Shown in pieces: positions 19,550 to 30,300 of a stretch of DNA of 64,000 nt; within the stretch, counting starts at the first letter, position 1, and every line of letters starts with the position of its first letter. The stretch is taken from the NCBI GenBank assembly GCA_021773175.1, contig JAJFKO010000067.1, positions 1 to 64,000 of the forward strand, in the 5' to 3' direction. Made by a program: the position numbers and the translations under genes. This DNA is from Gammaproteobacteria bacterium. Its GTDB lineage: Bacteria > Pseudomonadota > Gammaproteobacteria > JAJFKO01. Under the pieces are notes generated by a model. It was not told the DNA's origin. It saw only the letters and a list, made by a program, of their open reading frames with translations, and did no database searches.

Positions 19550-20190
19550 GTACTTATATCCTGAATTTCTTCCATACAAACAGTATGCTCAATAGGATAA
19601 GCATGCCAACTAACAGAATAACCATGCTTTTGTAATGTCTGGCATGATGCCTCTCCCCAAGAAAATTGCACTAAAGGGTCAAGTGAACCATGCGCCATAA
19701 ATATTGGAACATCTCGATTAGCAGCACTTAGCTCTATATCTAATTCAGCAGAAATAGGTAAGTAGGTTGATAAGCCCATAACGCCAGCTAAACGCTTTGG
19801 ATATTGAATAGCACTTGCTAATGCTACCGCTCCACCTTGTGAAAATCCGACAAGAATAATTTTTTCAGGCGCGACACCTAATGCAATTTCATGTTCAATT
19901 AATTCACCAATAGCAGCACAAGTTTGATTAATCCCTTTATGATCAAGAGGCGCATCTAAACCGAGCCCAAGCAAATCAAACCAAGCTGGCATATCCATGC
20001 CACCATTCAATGTTACTGACATTGTTGGGGCATGCGGAAAAACAAAACGAATGCCATGATTCTCGGGCAAGTTGAATTGATCAACGAGTGGAGCAAAATC
20101 ATGGCCATCCGCTCCCAAACCATGCAACCAAATCACACTAGCCGTTGCCACGGATTTAGGATTTCGTTCTACACAAGATAACAATGTCAT
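19519..20190 (-). CDS. Carboxylesterase / phospholipase-like alpha/beta hydrolase
   Basis: This 223-residue protein fits the YpfH/EstB carboxylesterase family. It has SVIWLHGLGADGHDF near residue 20 with the oxyanion HGLG, the nucleophile elbow GFSQGGAVAL (Ser near residue 117), an Asp in MAHGSLDPLVQF and the catalytic His in YPIEHTVC. No signal peptide is evident, so it is probably cytoplasmic. The natural substrate is not predictable (short acyl esters, possibly lysophospholipid). It sits 15 bases downstream of surA and overlaps the transporter gene, indicating one transcript. Confidence 0.9.
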   Translation of the reverse strand: MTLLSCVERNPKSVATASVIWLHGLGADGHDFAPLVDQFNLPENHGIRFVFPHAPTMSVTLNGGMDMPAWFDLLGLGLDAPLDHKGINQTCAAIGELIEHEIALGVAPEKIILVGFSQGGAVALASAIQYPKRLAGVMGLSTYLPISAELDIELSAANRDVPIFMAHGSLDPLVQFSWGEASCQTLQKHGYSVSWHAYPIEHTVCMEEIQDISTWIQKTLALN

Positions 20191-20205
20191 AACAACGTCC
20201 TACTA

Positions 20206-21501
20206 TTAGTTAAGAAAAGTTTTAATATATGTGCCACTACGTAGTTGTTGTAACCATAATTGTTTTTTCTCTACAAATTTCTTTTGAAATGCCAGTTGCT
20301 TGGCTTCATAGTCTAAATAAGCACTACTATTATTCACTGTTTTTTTACCAACAACTTGAATAATATGCCAACCATTAGCTGACTCAAATGGCTGACTAAT
20401 GCCATCATTTGGCAGCGCTTGCATATATTGCGCAAAAGTATTTGATACTTGCCCTGCAATCAGCCAACCCATATCACCACCTTTCGTTGCACTTTTCTCA
20501 TCTTGTGAAGACTGTTTTGCAAGCTTTGCAAAACTTTCACCTTGTTTTAACAGCTTGCGTAGACGTTGCATACGCTGGCGGATTTGATCTGCTGATAATA
20601 AGTTAGATTTTTTTAAATATATTTGTCGCACATGATATTCAATCACTTTCTGACCAAAATTTTTGTTACGTTTAGCAATAAGCTTGAGAATATGGAAGCC
20701 ATTACCGGTGCGAATTGCCGCTGAAACTTGATTAATCTTCATATGCTTAACTGCTTTGGCAAAAATATCCGGCAAACCCGCCATACGTCGCCAACCTAAA
20801 TCGCCACCTTGTAGCGCCTGTTGTCCACCAGATTGTGCTATCGCAATTTGTGAAAACGGTTTACCTTGACGTAATTCAGCAATAATTTTTTTAGCTTTTG
20901 CTTTTGTTGTGGTTATTTGTGCACTAGTTGGTACAGCTGGCAACGGTAATAAAATATTTAATAAATGATATTCCGTATTAGCATCACCATGCGTTAAAAG
21001 CACTTCTTTAACTTTAGCAATATCTTGCTTGGTAACTTTAACACGTCGTGCAACAATTTTTCCTTGCAACTTATGGATAGTAAGTTGCTTACGTAACATT
21101 GCTCGATAAGCTTTTATTGACATACCATGTGCTTGAATCGTACTTAACATCACATTAACCGCAATATGGTTATGCTTAGCAATTTGTTGGATTGTTGCAT
21201 CTAAATGTTTATCTGTAATGGTAACTTTCATTCTCTTAGCAAGTTGTATTTGCAAATCATCCGAGATCATTTTATTTAATACTTGTCGCATCAAAACATT
21301 ATTGGGTGGTGGTTGTTGCCCATGAGCAACAATTTCTTGTTTAACGCGGTTAACTTCTACCATTAATTGATCTTGAGTAATAACGTGATTCTTAACAACC
21401 GCGACAATTTTATCAAGTGGCATTGCTGTATCAGCATGACCCACTGTCATAAAAATTAAACTGAATAAACATAGAACTGTCATCAATACGTTTTTCTTCA
21501 T
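20206..21501 (-). CDS. surA: Periplasmic chaperone / peptidyl-prolyl isomerase
   Basis: SurA escorts outer-membrane proteins through the periplasm. The 431-residue protein has a signal peptide (MKKNVLMTVLCLFSLIFMTV...HADTA), an N-terminal chaperone domain (MPLDKIVAVVKNHVITQDQL), and two parvulin domains with GGDLGWR near residue 233 and GGDMGWL near residue 342. A C-terminal helix follows. Length and domain order match E. coli SurA (428). It follows lptD by about 130 bases in the same direction. This is the conserved lptD-surA arrangement, apt because LptD is a known SurA client. Confidence 0.95.
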   Translation of the reverse strand: MKKNVLMTVLCLFSLIFMTVGHADTAMPLDKIVAVVKNHVITQDQLMVEVNRVKQEIVAHGQQPPPNNVLMRQVLNKMISDDLQIQLAKRMKVTITDKHLDATIQQIAKHNHIAVNVMLSTIQAHGMSIKAYRAMLRKQLTIHKLQGKIVARRVKVTKQDIAKVKEVLLTHGDANTEYHLLNILLPLPAVPTSAQITTTKAKAKKIIAELRQGKPFSQIAIAQSGGQQALQGGDLGWRRMAGLPDIFAKAVKHMKINQVSAAIRTGNGFHILKLIAKRNKNFGQKVIEYHVRQIYLKKSNLLSADQIRQRMQRLRKLLKQGESFAKLAKQSSQDEKSATKGGDMGWLIAGQVSNTFAQYMQALPNDGISQPFESANGWHIIQVVGKKTVNNSSAYLDYEAKQLAFQKKFVEKKQLWLQQLRSGTYIKTFLN

Positions 21502-21630
21502 GAGATATCCTTAAAAAATATACAGCTCGCGCTTTAAAAGGCAAATATTATACCAAATAACTTCTCTAGCGGCAAAAAGAGAAGGTAGAAATCTGCCTTT
21601 TGAAGTGAGGGTTGTAATATATGCCCGATC

Positions 21631-24354
21631 TTAAACAAAACGCGGCATTTCTATTAAAGTATTGTCCTGATAGCCATTAATATTCGTTGTTAATAAGCTA
21701 GCCGGATCGCTTGTGTAGACTTGGCCAAGACCTTTCAAGACTACTTGGAAGTAAATGGTCTGATTATATACATTATTATTATTAATTGCATTCATAAAAT
21801 TAAATGTTCGACTAAAAACGACCCGAAAAGACCAACAACAGCTATTATACTGTAAACCTGCAAAATTACTTAACAGTCGTTTGCTATTAAAATCATAATT
21901 GGCAAAGCCCACAAATGACAAATTCTGTATAAAAGGCGCTGGCCATAAAAAAGACAGTGTGCCGACTCGCGGTTCATTACCTAAATACTGATTTGCTCGA
22001 CTAACATCAACGCCACCCACCGTCTCAGGCACTTGGAATTGACTGAAACTATAGCCAATATTAAAAATATGTTCGGGATCAGGCTCGTAGTGAAACATAA
22101 CGCCTTGAGCAAAAGGTGTTGAGTGGCCAAGCTGCCAAGACAAGTTACCATGAATACTCCAGCTTGGATCTAATTCGTAACTCAAACTGCCAACAATAGG
22201 TGATGAGCTGGTATTTTGAGGTAAAGAGCTTAATGACTGTTTGCAATTAACCGTGTCACAAAGTTCTACACGACGATTTTCAAAATAATATATTTGCGCA
22301 ACCTGAGCTTGAAAACGCTGTTGGTGATTATGCGCATCGAGTAGGCGTGTTGTTAACGCAAAGGTCACTTGATTAGCATCACCGACTCTATCTAGCCCTG
22401 AAAAACGATTATCACTTAACATATCGGCAACAGTTAATGCCGGTTGCGTTGTATCAAACAAAGGCATATTGCGTTGACTGCGGAAAGGTACATATAAATA
22501 ATAGACTTCTGGCTCTAACGTTTGTACGTAGTCATGATGAAATATATCGACATTGCGACTAAAGGTCATACCCGTTAACACATCAATCATTGGCACTGCA
22601 CGCGAAGGATCACCAACAAACCCCGAGTTATTCTGCAAAAAGGTCTTATCCTGCCCCAACTTATATTCAGCTAAATCAACTTGTGCTCGTGGCGTGATAA
22701 AAAAGTTTTTATCTTTAAAAGGATAACTTATTGCTGGGCGCACATCATAACGATGCCCTATAACAACCTTAGACTCTCCTGGCGTACGATTATGAACAAA
22801 ATCATCGAACTGTCCCGTTACACCAAATTCAAAACCATCAGTAATAGGTGAATTTGCACTAAATTGTATTTGTGGCTCTTTACCATAAGGACTAGCCAAT
22901 AATGGTTGATCTACCGGATGTAATGTTTGATAGGTTTGAAATAAACCGCTTACGTGCACATATTGGCTATTAAAATGAAAATAACTTTCTCGGTGTAATT
23001 GATCAATCGGAATACCTTTGTAATGTCCAAAGTCTTCAAAGTAGTAATCATCTGAAGCATAATTATAATTAATTCCTGCTGATAAATATTTATTAAAAAT
23101 TGTTGTATCATGTGCAGAAATAAAAGCACGGTTAGTACTATCTCGCTTCAAACGATTGAATTCTTCGACTGTAGAGTTTAGCGGTACATTTGGAGTAAGA
23201 AATTGGGAAAGCATCGCATCATCACGAAAAGCACGAAACTCTCGATCATCCGGCAAGAAGCTTGCATAAATCTTGCCTCTAGAATGTGGCAATAAGAATC
23301 TAAAGAGGTTGCTGATTTGTCCGCCGCGACGACTAAAATAAAGTGGTGTAATCGTATCATCGTAATTTGGCGCGATATTCCAATAAAATGGCAAACCAAA
23401 ATAATAACCGGAACGATTATCATGCCCAAATTGCGGCGCTAGAAACCCTGTTTTACGTTTATGATTAATAGGGAAACTAATGTAAGGCAAATATGCGAGA
23501 GGCACACCCTTAATATATAATACTGCGCCATAAGCTTGACCATAACCTGTCGCTTGATTCAAAATCAGCTTATGCGTATAGACTTGCCACACCGTATTAT
23601 CCGGCGTACATGTGCTATAGGTTGCATGAAGGAAATGATAAAGACCTTTTTTAAGTTGTTTAACTTCTAACGCACGACCCCAAGCATTTAAATCGGTAAA
23701 GGCCACATGCACAAAACCATGCTTATGAATAATATGCTGTATAGAGGTTTTTGCTGCCATGCGATAAACCACATTATGTATAGTGCCAGCATGTTTGTGT
23801 AAAACAATATGAGCACGACTACCTATCAGCAGTTTTCCTTGTTCACGAATATGCACATTACCAACCAGCTCAATGGCGGTTGTTTGTTGAGTTTGTGGAT
23901 CTCGATATAGATATGCAGAGTCAGATGTTAACTTACGGCCTGCTTGGGTAATAACAACACCATTATTGAGATAAGACGTACCTTTTTTCGTGTAAGTCAC
24001 ACCACCCGAGTTAATGACCGTTCGGCTTTGTTGTAATGGTATGACAACTTGATGTAATGGATTTAGCAGTGGTTCTTCATAATAACCACCACAGATATTA
24101 CTACCTGGAACAGCAACCCAACCGAGATCTTGAACTAACTGCGCTTTACTAATGGGTGCTAAGCCCGCGACATTAATGTCGAAGCTATAATGTTGACGCC
24201 GCGTATGAGGCGGGTGAGATGGAGTATGACTTGGTTTGGCCGTATGTTTTTGTGCAGCAAATGTACAACCCATGTGGCCGAGTAACAATGCACTACAGAA
24301 TCCATAGCCCAACCATTGCTTATGCTTTTGCTTCTTATACTTTTTTCTTTTCAC
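21631..24354 (-). CDS. lptD: LPS-assembly outer-membrane protein
   Basis: LptD with LptE inserts lipopolysaccharide into the outer leaflet. The protein is 907 residues, longer than E. coli LptD (784). It has a lysine-rich signal peptide, an OstA-like periplasmic domain (LTSDSAYLYRDPQTQQTTAIEL, about residue 135 onward) and a large beta-barrel domain. Cysteines in ICGGYYEEP, STCTPDN and the NSCCWSF pair could form the inter-domain disulfides needed for activity. The start is GTG: an in-frame TAA lies two codons upstream and no ATG precedes the signal peptide. It is divergent from amgK. Confidence 0.94.
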   Translation of the reverse strand: MKRKKYKKQKHKQWLGYGFCSALLLGHMGCTFAAQKHTAKPSHTPSHPPHTRRQHYSFDINVAGLAPISKAQLVQDLGWVAVPGSNICGGYYEEPLLNPLHQVVIPLQQSRTVINSGGVTYTKKGTSYLNNGVVITQAGRKLTSDSAYLYRDPQTQQTTAIELVGNVHIREQGKLLIGSRAHIVLHKHAGTIHNVVYRMAAKTSIQHIIHKHGFVHVAFTDLNAWGRALEVKQLKKGLYHFLHATYSTCTPDNTVWQVYTHKLILNQATGYGQAYGAVLYIKGVPLAYLPYISFPINHKRKTGFLAPQFGHDNRSGYYFGLPFYWNIAPNYDDTITPLYFSRRGGQISNLFRFLLPHSRGKIYASFLPDDREFRAFRDDAMLSQFLTPNVPLNSTVEEFNRLKRDSTNRAFISAHDTTIFNKYLSAGINYNYASDDYYFEDFGHYKGIPIDQLHRESYFHFNSQYVHVSGLFQTYQTLHPVDQPLLASPYGKEPQIQFSANSPITDGFEFGVTGQFDDFVHNRTPGESKVVIGHRYDVRPAISYPFKDKNFFITPRAQVDLAEYKLGQDKTFLQNNSGFVGDPSRAVPMIDVLTGMTFSRNVDIFHHDYVQTLEPEVYYLYVPFRSQRNMPLFDTTQPALTVADMLSDNRFSGLDRVGDANQVTFALTTRLLDAHNHQQRFQAQVAQIYYFENRRVELCDTVNCKQSLSSLPQNTSSSPIVGSLSYELDPSWSIHGNLSWQLGHSTPFAQGVMFHYEPDPEHIFNIGYSFSQFQVPETVGGVDVSRANQYLGNEPRVGTLSFLWPAPFIQNLSFVGFANYDFNSKRLLSNFAGLQYNSCCWSFRVVFSRTFNFMNAINNNNVYNQTIYFQVVLKGLGQVYTSDPASLLTTNINGYQDNTLIEMPRFV

Positions 24355-24462
24355 GCTTTAACCAAATATTTGCCAATTACTAATTCTTAGGTAAAATGCT
24401 TATTTTTAATATATAGATACATCAGTAATTGAATAGAACACACCAGAAGCGCGAATAATAGC
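24355..24462. promoter_or_regulatory. Divergent promoter region between lptD and amgK
   Basis: This 108-base AT-rich gap separates lptD from amgK. It must drive both the outer-membrane biogenesis genes and the MurNAc recycling genes. I cannot name precise boxes, although TATTTTTAATATATAGATAC (24400-24419) holds plausible -10 words. Confidence 0.4.
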
Positions 24463-25443
24463 ATGGATATTAGACTAAAACACTTAGAAAAATGGCTAGC
24501 AACCGAACTCAACGATGATAATTTTCAAGTCCGTTTACTCGCCAATGACGCCAGTTTTCGGCGTTATTTTCGTGCCGACTATCAAGGCAAACAATTTGTT
24601 GTTATGGATGCGCCTCCAGCACAAGAGCCTTGTGCTGCTTATGCCACGATTGCTAAACATTTTCACAATATTGGCATTAATGTACCGCGAATTTTAGCGA
24701 GCGATCTTGAACAAGGTTTTTTATTGTTAACTGATTTTGGCGATAATTTATTTTTCAAACAACTAAATGCAGATAATGCTGATAAACTTTACCGAACTGC
24801 AATTGATGAACTTATTAAAATTCAACAATGCGAGACTATTGAGAGTTATTCATTCGGCAATTTCATCAATGACAATATTAGAACTGAATTAACAAACTTC
24901 CAAGAATGGTATTTACAAGCTTATTTAAAATTAACATTAAGTACTGATGAACAAGCTATGCTTAACAACAGTTTTAACTTTCTGATTGAGAATGCAAAGC
25001 AACAGCCACAATTATGCATGCATCGTGATTATCACTCACGCAATTTAATGCTTATTAAGAATAATCAAATTGGTGTTTTAGATTTTCAAGATACGACTTG
25101 GGGTCCCGTTACCTATGATATCGTCTCTTTATTAAAAGATTGTTATATAGCTTGGCCAAAAGAAAAAATCATGCAATGGCTTGGTTATTATCATCAACAA
25201 GCGATAAAAAATAGTATTATAGATAATGCCATATCATTACCGCAATTAACAACCTGGTTTGAGTTAATGGGTATGCAGCGCCACTTAAAGGCCAGCTTTA
25301 TTTTTGCAAGAAAGTTTTTGCGTGATAATGATGATCGCTATTTAAAAGATATTCCACGTACGTTAAACTATGTTACAGATATTATAGTAGACTACAGTGA
25401 GCTACAGGAACTTCATAAATTTTTACAACAAAGAGTTTTATAA
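24463..25443 (+). CDS. amgK: N-acetylmuramate/N-acetylglucosamine kinase
   Basis: AmgK phosphorylates the anomeric carbon of MurNAc and GlcNAc, allowing peptidoglycan sugars to bypass new synthesis. The 326-residue protein has an aminoglycoside-phosphotransferase fold. DASFRRYFRA lies near residue 29, the catalytic loop HRDYHSRNLML is near residue 187, and the metal-binding VLDFQDTTWGPVTYDI follows. murU starts one base after its stop, the pair known from Pseudomonas, and as there the pair is next to and divergent from lptD. Both context and motifs support the assignment. Confidence 0.92.
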   Translation: MDIRLKHLEKWLATELNDDNFQVRLLANDASFRRYFRADYQGKQFVVMDAPPAQEPCAAYATIAKHFHNIGINVPRILASDLEQGFLLLTDFGDNLFFKQLNADNADKLYRTAIDELIKIQQCETIESYSFGNFINDNIRTELTNFQEWYLQAYLKLTLSTDEQAMLNNSFNFLIENAKQQPQLCMHRDYHSRNLMLIKNNQIGVLDFQDTTWGPVTYDIVSLLKDCYIAWPKEKIMQWLGYYHQQAIKNSIIDNAISLPQLTTWFELMGMQRHLKASFIFARKFLRDNDDRYLKDIPRTLNYVTDIIVDYSELQELHKFLQQRVL

Positions 25444-25444
25444 A

Positions 25445-26143
25445 ATGAAAGCTATGTTACTAGCCGCCGGTCGCGGTTCCCGCATGGGAGATCTCACTAA
25501 AGATATCCCTAAACCATTATTGCCTATCAATGGCACGTCATTGATTGCTCACCAAGTTATGTCATTAGCACAACATGGCTTCCAAGAAATCATTATTAAT
25601 ACCTCCATGTTCGGTGAAAAAATTCATACGCATCTTGGTGATGGCCAGCAATTTGGTGTAAAGATACTTTATTCAGTTGAAGAAGAGCCTCTAGAAACAG
25701 GTGGTGGAATTCATAAAGCGTTGCCGCTACTTGGCGACAAACCTTTTCTAATTGCTGGTGCTGACATTTATACGGAATATCCTTATGCTGAACTTTATAA
25801 TAAATCGCTAGACGGGCAAGCCCATTTAGTAATGGTCCCTAATCCTAGCTTTCATCCCAAAGGGGACTTTGTATTGACGAATGGCCAACTGCACGATAGC
25901 GAAGCAAGTGAACGCTGTACCTACAGCTGTATAGCTGTGATCGATCCGAAACTATTTAATGATACCGAAAGCGGTTCATTCCCCATTGCTCCATTACTAC
26001 GCAAAGCCATGACTGACGAATTGGTTTCTGGAGAACTCTATACCGGCACATGGATGAACGTTGGTACCCCAGAAGATTTGTGTGAAGCTGAGCAGTTGCT
26101 TAGCAAGCAAAATTCATTATCGGAGACATCTGAAAAAAATTAA
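25445..26143 (+). CDS. murU: N-acetylmuramate-1-phosphate uridylyltransferase
   Basis: MurU converts MurNAc-1-phosphate to UDP-MurNAc. I chose the ATG at 25445 (232 residues), directly after the amgK stop, because the protein then begins MKAMLLAAGRGSRMG, the nucleotidyltransferase start motif. Further motifs are DIPKPLLPI, EPLETGGGI and the acidic GADIYTEYPY. The late GTWMNVGTPEDL segment is typical of MurU/GlmU-type pyrophosphorylases. Together with amgK it gives fosfomycin-insensitive recycling of cell-wall sugars. The C-terminus ends in a short polar tail. Confidence 0.92.
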   Translation: MKAMLLAAGRGSRMGDLTKDIPKPLLPINGTSLIAHQVMSLAQHGFQEIIINTSMFGEKIHTHLGDGQQFGVKILYSVEEEPLETGGGIHKALPLLGDKPFLIAGADIYTEYPYAELYNKSLDGQAHLVMVPNPSFHPKGDFVLTNGQLHDSEASERCTYSCIAVIDPKLFNDTESGSFPIAPLLRKAMTDELVSGELYTGTWMNVGTPEDLCEAEQLLSKQNSLSETSEKN

Positions 26144-26212
26144 TCTTTTTATATAAATTTCTCTTGCTTTTATTTAGTAAAACGCAATATATTTACGGGT
26201 ATGGTAGTCAAA

Positions 26213-26227
26213 CCTAATTTAATTAGG
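26213..26227. other. Short perfect palindrome upstream of the acidic small gene
   Basis: CCTAATTTAATTAGG lies about 30 bases before the start of the gene at 26257. It could be an operator or part of an AT-rich promoter. It is short and AT-rich, so it may be chance. Confidence 0.25.
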
Positions 26228-26256
26228 ATTTACGATATTGGCTAGGAGTATTGCTA

Positions 26257-26481
26257 ATGTCTCATGACAATTCAGACAGTTTTGAAGATGATGATTTACC
26301 TATTGATGGCGATGGTGATGAATTACCTGATGATGATCCATCTACAGCAGATATTGAAATAATTAAACCATCAGATAATAGTAAATTACAAGCGCGCCAC
26401 AAGCTAGAAGAACTTATGGAAAAGAAACGTTTAAAGGAAGAACTTGGTGAGCTTGATGATGATTACGAAGATATCAATTAA
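26257..26481 (+). CDS. PA3496-family small acidic protein
   Basis: The ATG at 26257 has a TAGGAG site eight bases upstream and gives a 74-residue protein. The first half is extremely acidic (runs such as EDDDLPIDGDGDELPDDD). The second half is a charged helix, LQARHKLEELMEKKRLKEELGELDDDY, which matches the PA3496-type family described as putative envelope-integrity proteins. No signal peptide or membrane segment is visible, so 'envelope' comes from the family name only. It stands alone and converges on the NRDE gene. Confidence 0.82.
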   Translation: MSHDNSDSFEDDDLPIDGDGDELPDDDPSTADIEIIKPSDNSKLQARHKLEELMEKKRLKEELGELDDDYEDIN

Positions 26482-26534
26482 TACTGTATATACATCATCT
26501 TACATAAAGATGCGAGAATTCCAATAGGTATAGA

Positions 26535-27347
26535 TTAATTAAATTGAAACTCTTTAAAAGAAGTCTGCGGTTTCATCTTCTCTTCATAACGAATCTCAGT
26601 ATATTGACAATGCTTCATTGCAGCATCAATAGCTAAAACTGTAGTAAAACAGGTACCATAATCTTGTCCTTGCCAATTAGCGCGTACAAATAAGGCAGAA
26701 CGCTGTTTTTCATCTGCAAACGTTAAGCCCGTATCCATTGGCACTAAACTATCATCACAAAACTGACCATCTTGTAATAACATCGTCATGCTCATAACAA
26801 TATCGTTATAGTCCAATGATGATGCAGCTAATAGCTTAGTAACAGATTGTTTTAAAAATTGAGATTTAGACCATTGCGCCATAATGCCTAATTCGTTAGA
26901 GATGACATAAATACCTGGTTCTAATGGCTCGCACACAGAATCGACATTACTCAGATAAAATAACTGCCCGGATTGATCACCTGTAATCAAATTAAAACTG
27001 CGCATCGCATTGCCCTGTTCAAGCAGTAAACTTTGTAACGATTGTTGGGTTATCTCAGCTTGTGTTAAACACTGTACAGCAAATTGCCCGCGGGAAAGTC
27101 CTTCCGTATGTCGGTTATTAAGTGGATGACTTAGGTTCCGATAGTTGGTGAGGCAAGCAAAGTGACCGCGTTTGTTTACGCCTAACCACGTGCCACCTTG
27201 TTGTAAATCCCGTGCAGCATAAATATCAGGATAATCATCCCAAAAATGTGCCGCCTGCGTCGGTCGTTGTAATAATTCATCGCGATTACCCGCGATCAAT
27301 AGCGGGTGATCAGGATGAATTTGGTAAGCGATAGCATATATACACAT
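26535..27347 (-). CDS. NRDE-family protein (TANGO2-like)
   Basis: This 270-residue protein begins MCIYAIAYQIHPDHPLLIAGNRDELLQRPT, the N-terminal Cys plus NRDE signature of the TANGO2/NRDE family. It is followed by ARDLQQGGTWLGVNKRGHFACLTNYR. Cys2 could act as an N-terminal nucleophile after Met removal, as in Ntn hydrolases, but activity is not established; TANGO2 relatives have been linked to haem or lipid handling. Its ATG follows the stop of the giant gene with no intervening base (TAA-ATG), so it may be translated by coupled re-initiation. Confidence 0.9.
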   Translation of the reverse strand: MCIYAIAYQIHPDHPLLIAGNRDELLQRPTQAAHFWDDYPDIYAARDLQQGGTWLGVNKRGHFACLTNYRNLSHPLNNRHTEGLSRGQFAVQCLTQAEITQQSLQSLLLEQGNAMRSFNLITGDQSGQLFYLSNVDSVCEPLEPGIYVISNELGIMAQWSKSQFLKQSVTKLLAASSLDYNDIVMSMTMLLQDGQFCDDSLVPMDTGLTFADEKQRSALFVRANWQGQDYGTCFTTVLAIDAAMKHCQYTEIRYEEKMKPQTSFKEFQFN

Positions 27348-30300
27348 TTAATAATTATAACTTCTCGACATAATTTCTACTGGTGAACGTTCTATCCTTT
27401 TCTGAGCAGCTTGTAAAGCACAACTGCCTGAGCTTTTCCAAAAACGTAAATTACTACTGACAGGAACCATTGAGCGATGTTGACCTAGTATTTCTCGCGT
27501 TTCAAGTTTAGCTAATTCAGCCTCATATAATTTAATTCTTGCCGGAAAGTCATAACGGCCATTCATCACAATAGCGCGTAAACCTTGTATTTTATTGAAT
27601 TTTTTGATCAATATTACGGTAGAATCAGGAGGCATATTATACTGATCAAGCTTTATTCTCTCTACTGAATGACCATAAGGAACATTAATAATGCCTTTCT
27701 TAGCTAGCATCTCTCTATAACGATCAGCTTTATCACGTAATGCACTTTTTTCAGCATAAATAAAATTTTTACAATAATCATCTTCTTCAACTGCCCGATG
27801 GCGTGCTTCTAAAACATCTATATCACAATCATTAGTCGCAACGTCCGTAGCTGTAAAACGAGCCATTGTTGTTAAAACCTTTCCATGAGTATGGGCTCTT
27901 CTGACATAACTACGTTCTAAATGCGGCGCTTCTGCTGGCTGTAATACTTCTGCATCCTGTGTTACAACCTTCGGTAAAACAAAACGAGCAATGCTACGTA
28001 CTCCATTGGCAATTCTGCGTCGAGCATCAGCAGTGCCGGCTTTAATATCATGCCGTAGCCTGACAAATCTTCCTAAATAACGCCGATCTACAGATTCAGC
28101 AACAGGCTTGAGCATATGTTCATCAGCTTGCTGTAACTGTCTCATTTGTTTTTCACTGCCAAAAGCACTGACTCTGCTCGCTAATGGAAATGCATCTGCC
28201 AATGCTTTTAGATAACTAAATTTTCTTGTGTAACGGCTAAGCACACTATTTCCTGCATGAGTGCGTAGATCAGCTAGCTCTGTATCTACATCAGGTAATA
28301 AGACTGATTTAGATTTTGGTGACTCTGCATCTACATCAGCTAATAAGACTGATTTAGATTTTGGTGGCTCTGCATTTATCTCTTCATATCCTTTATTTTC
28401 TGGTTGCAGATCTTCTTCACCTTTTTTAGAGTGTCTATTAAAGTGACACTGACAATTCAGCATTTCATCATAAATATCTGATATCGCATCTAATATTTCT
28501 GTTAGGCGAATATCATCTCTACTTATTTGTTTATTATCTTTATTTACCGAAATAAAAGCTTCAGCAATTTGTTGATAATTTTTTCTCTTCAGTAAATTAA
28601 TAAAAGTGAATATATCAACAGCTAATGTAGCGGCTTCATTTTCATATTTATCAAACTTTTCCAATAAAACTTGCAACTCAGATGCAGAAAAAATACCAAT
28701 AGAATTAGTTAGTATGCTTGCAAAAAGAGGTTGCTGTAACAGTGGCAGCAATTCTTGACGCACAAACACATCAACTTTATCTCTATCAATATGTTGCATA
28801 GGAAAGTTAGTTATCGTGTCACGGTCAGCTTGGTCATCACGATCAGCTTCATAACGCACTTCTGCTTCAAATTCTTTAACAACACCTTCGCCTGCAGCAG
28901 CAATTTCATCGACTCTGTCGAAAATAATTCCAGTAAACAAGCGTGATTGTTTAAATAAGCCAATAAACTCATCAACATCATCAATTAAAGCATCTTCATT
29001 CTCAACTCTTTTTAAAGTATCGTTAACAAGAAAATCAGCAAACTTTTCACCTCGCTCGCCAAGAAGCATCGTTTTAATTGACTGACAAACTGTTTCAGGA
29101 AAAATCATACCCAGTAAGCTAAAAAATTCCTCACTGCGAAGATAGCTCAACATATCGGCTTGCATAGCGTATTTTTCAGTACATCTTGGTGAGAAGATAT
29201 CTTTTATAGCTGTATCAAAACGCTTTCCGGCCTTGTCTAATTCAGATAAATAATCTATGCCATGAGAATCCTTGTCAAAAGTAGTAAGCTCTGGGATCTC
29301 TCGCAGAATATTAAAAACCAATTCATGTATACGTTGGCGTTCTGCTAAAGGTATTTCTACATTATCAGCATCATCTACAACTTGCTGATATATACCATCT
29401 AACGCATCTAATTCATCTTTATGATTTGCTAGTAATTGTGCCCAGTCGTCATAAGCCAACATTGCAATTTCTGCTCTTGCAAGAAAGTCAGAGTTAACCC
29501 ACTGTAATAGAATAGGTATAACGCCTTGATGGACATGCTGATTAAATTCAGTTTTCGTTTTAAATTTTAATGAGCGTAAAACAACTCTATCTAGACTATC
29601 CTCGAAATGCTCTTGAGGTGCAGCATCAATACGTCCTTGTAGCGCGTGTAGGCTAGCAACGGCACATAACATTCCATCCTGCAATAATGTAGGGCGCGTG
29701 CGTTTATCTTCGTAAACTGTTTCAAGAACATCTTTTAATGTTTCTGCTAAATCTAAGTCTGCGATATTGTCTAGACCTATAGCATTGACAGCAACCATGA
29801 GCGCTCGAGCAAACCGTACTGCGGTATCATGATCAGTTAAGCTTTCAACAAAACGCAAATAGCCATCAAAAGTAAATACGGGTTCAAAATATTGTTGAAA
29901 TTCCGCCTGCTGTAGCTTACTAGCGAGCATACGGGTTGCAGCAAGAGAGTGAGCTACTGGAAGATAACCTCCTGCCTGCTCGACATCTGCATCTGTTACT
30001 TCTACCGCACGAATATCCTTCAAGATAGCGCTTTTAGCATTAGCAGCAGAAGTTTTACTTACAATCCCCAAATCGCGCAGCACTACTTCAGCAAAAATAT
30101 CAACTACTAGCTCCTTCTCGTGTAAATGGCCAAGCAATAATTCACGAGCTAACCGATTTAATGCTGTTGGATCTGTTTGTAATGCTTGTAACGTTTCTAC
30201 ATGTCTAGGCAAAGCTGTATGCCAGTCATCACACTGCAATACAGCCACCATTATTTGTTGGTGAAAGTCCAGCGGAAATAATTTCACGAGTACAGGCGCT

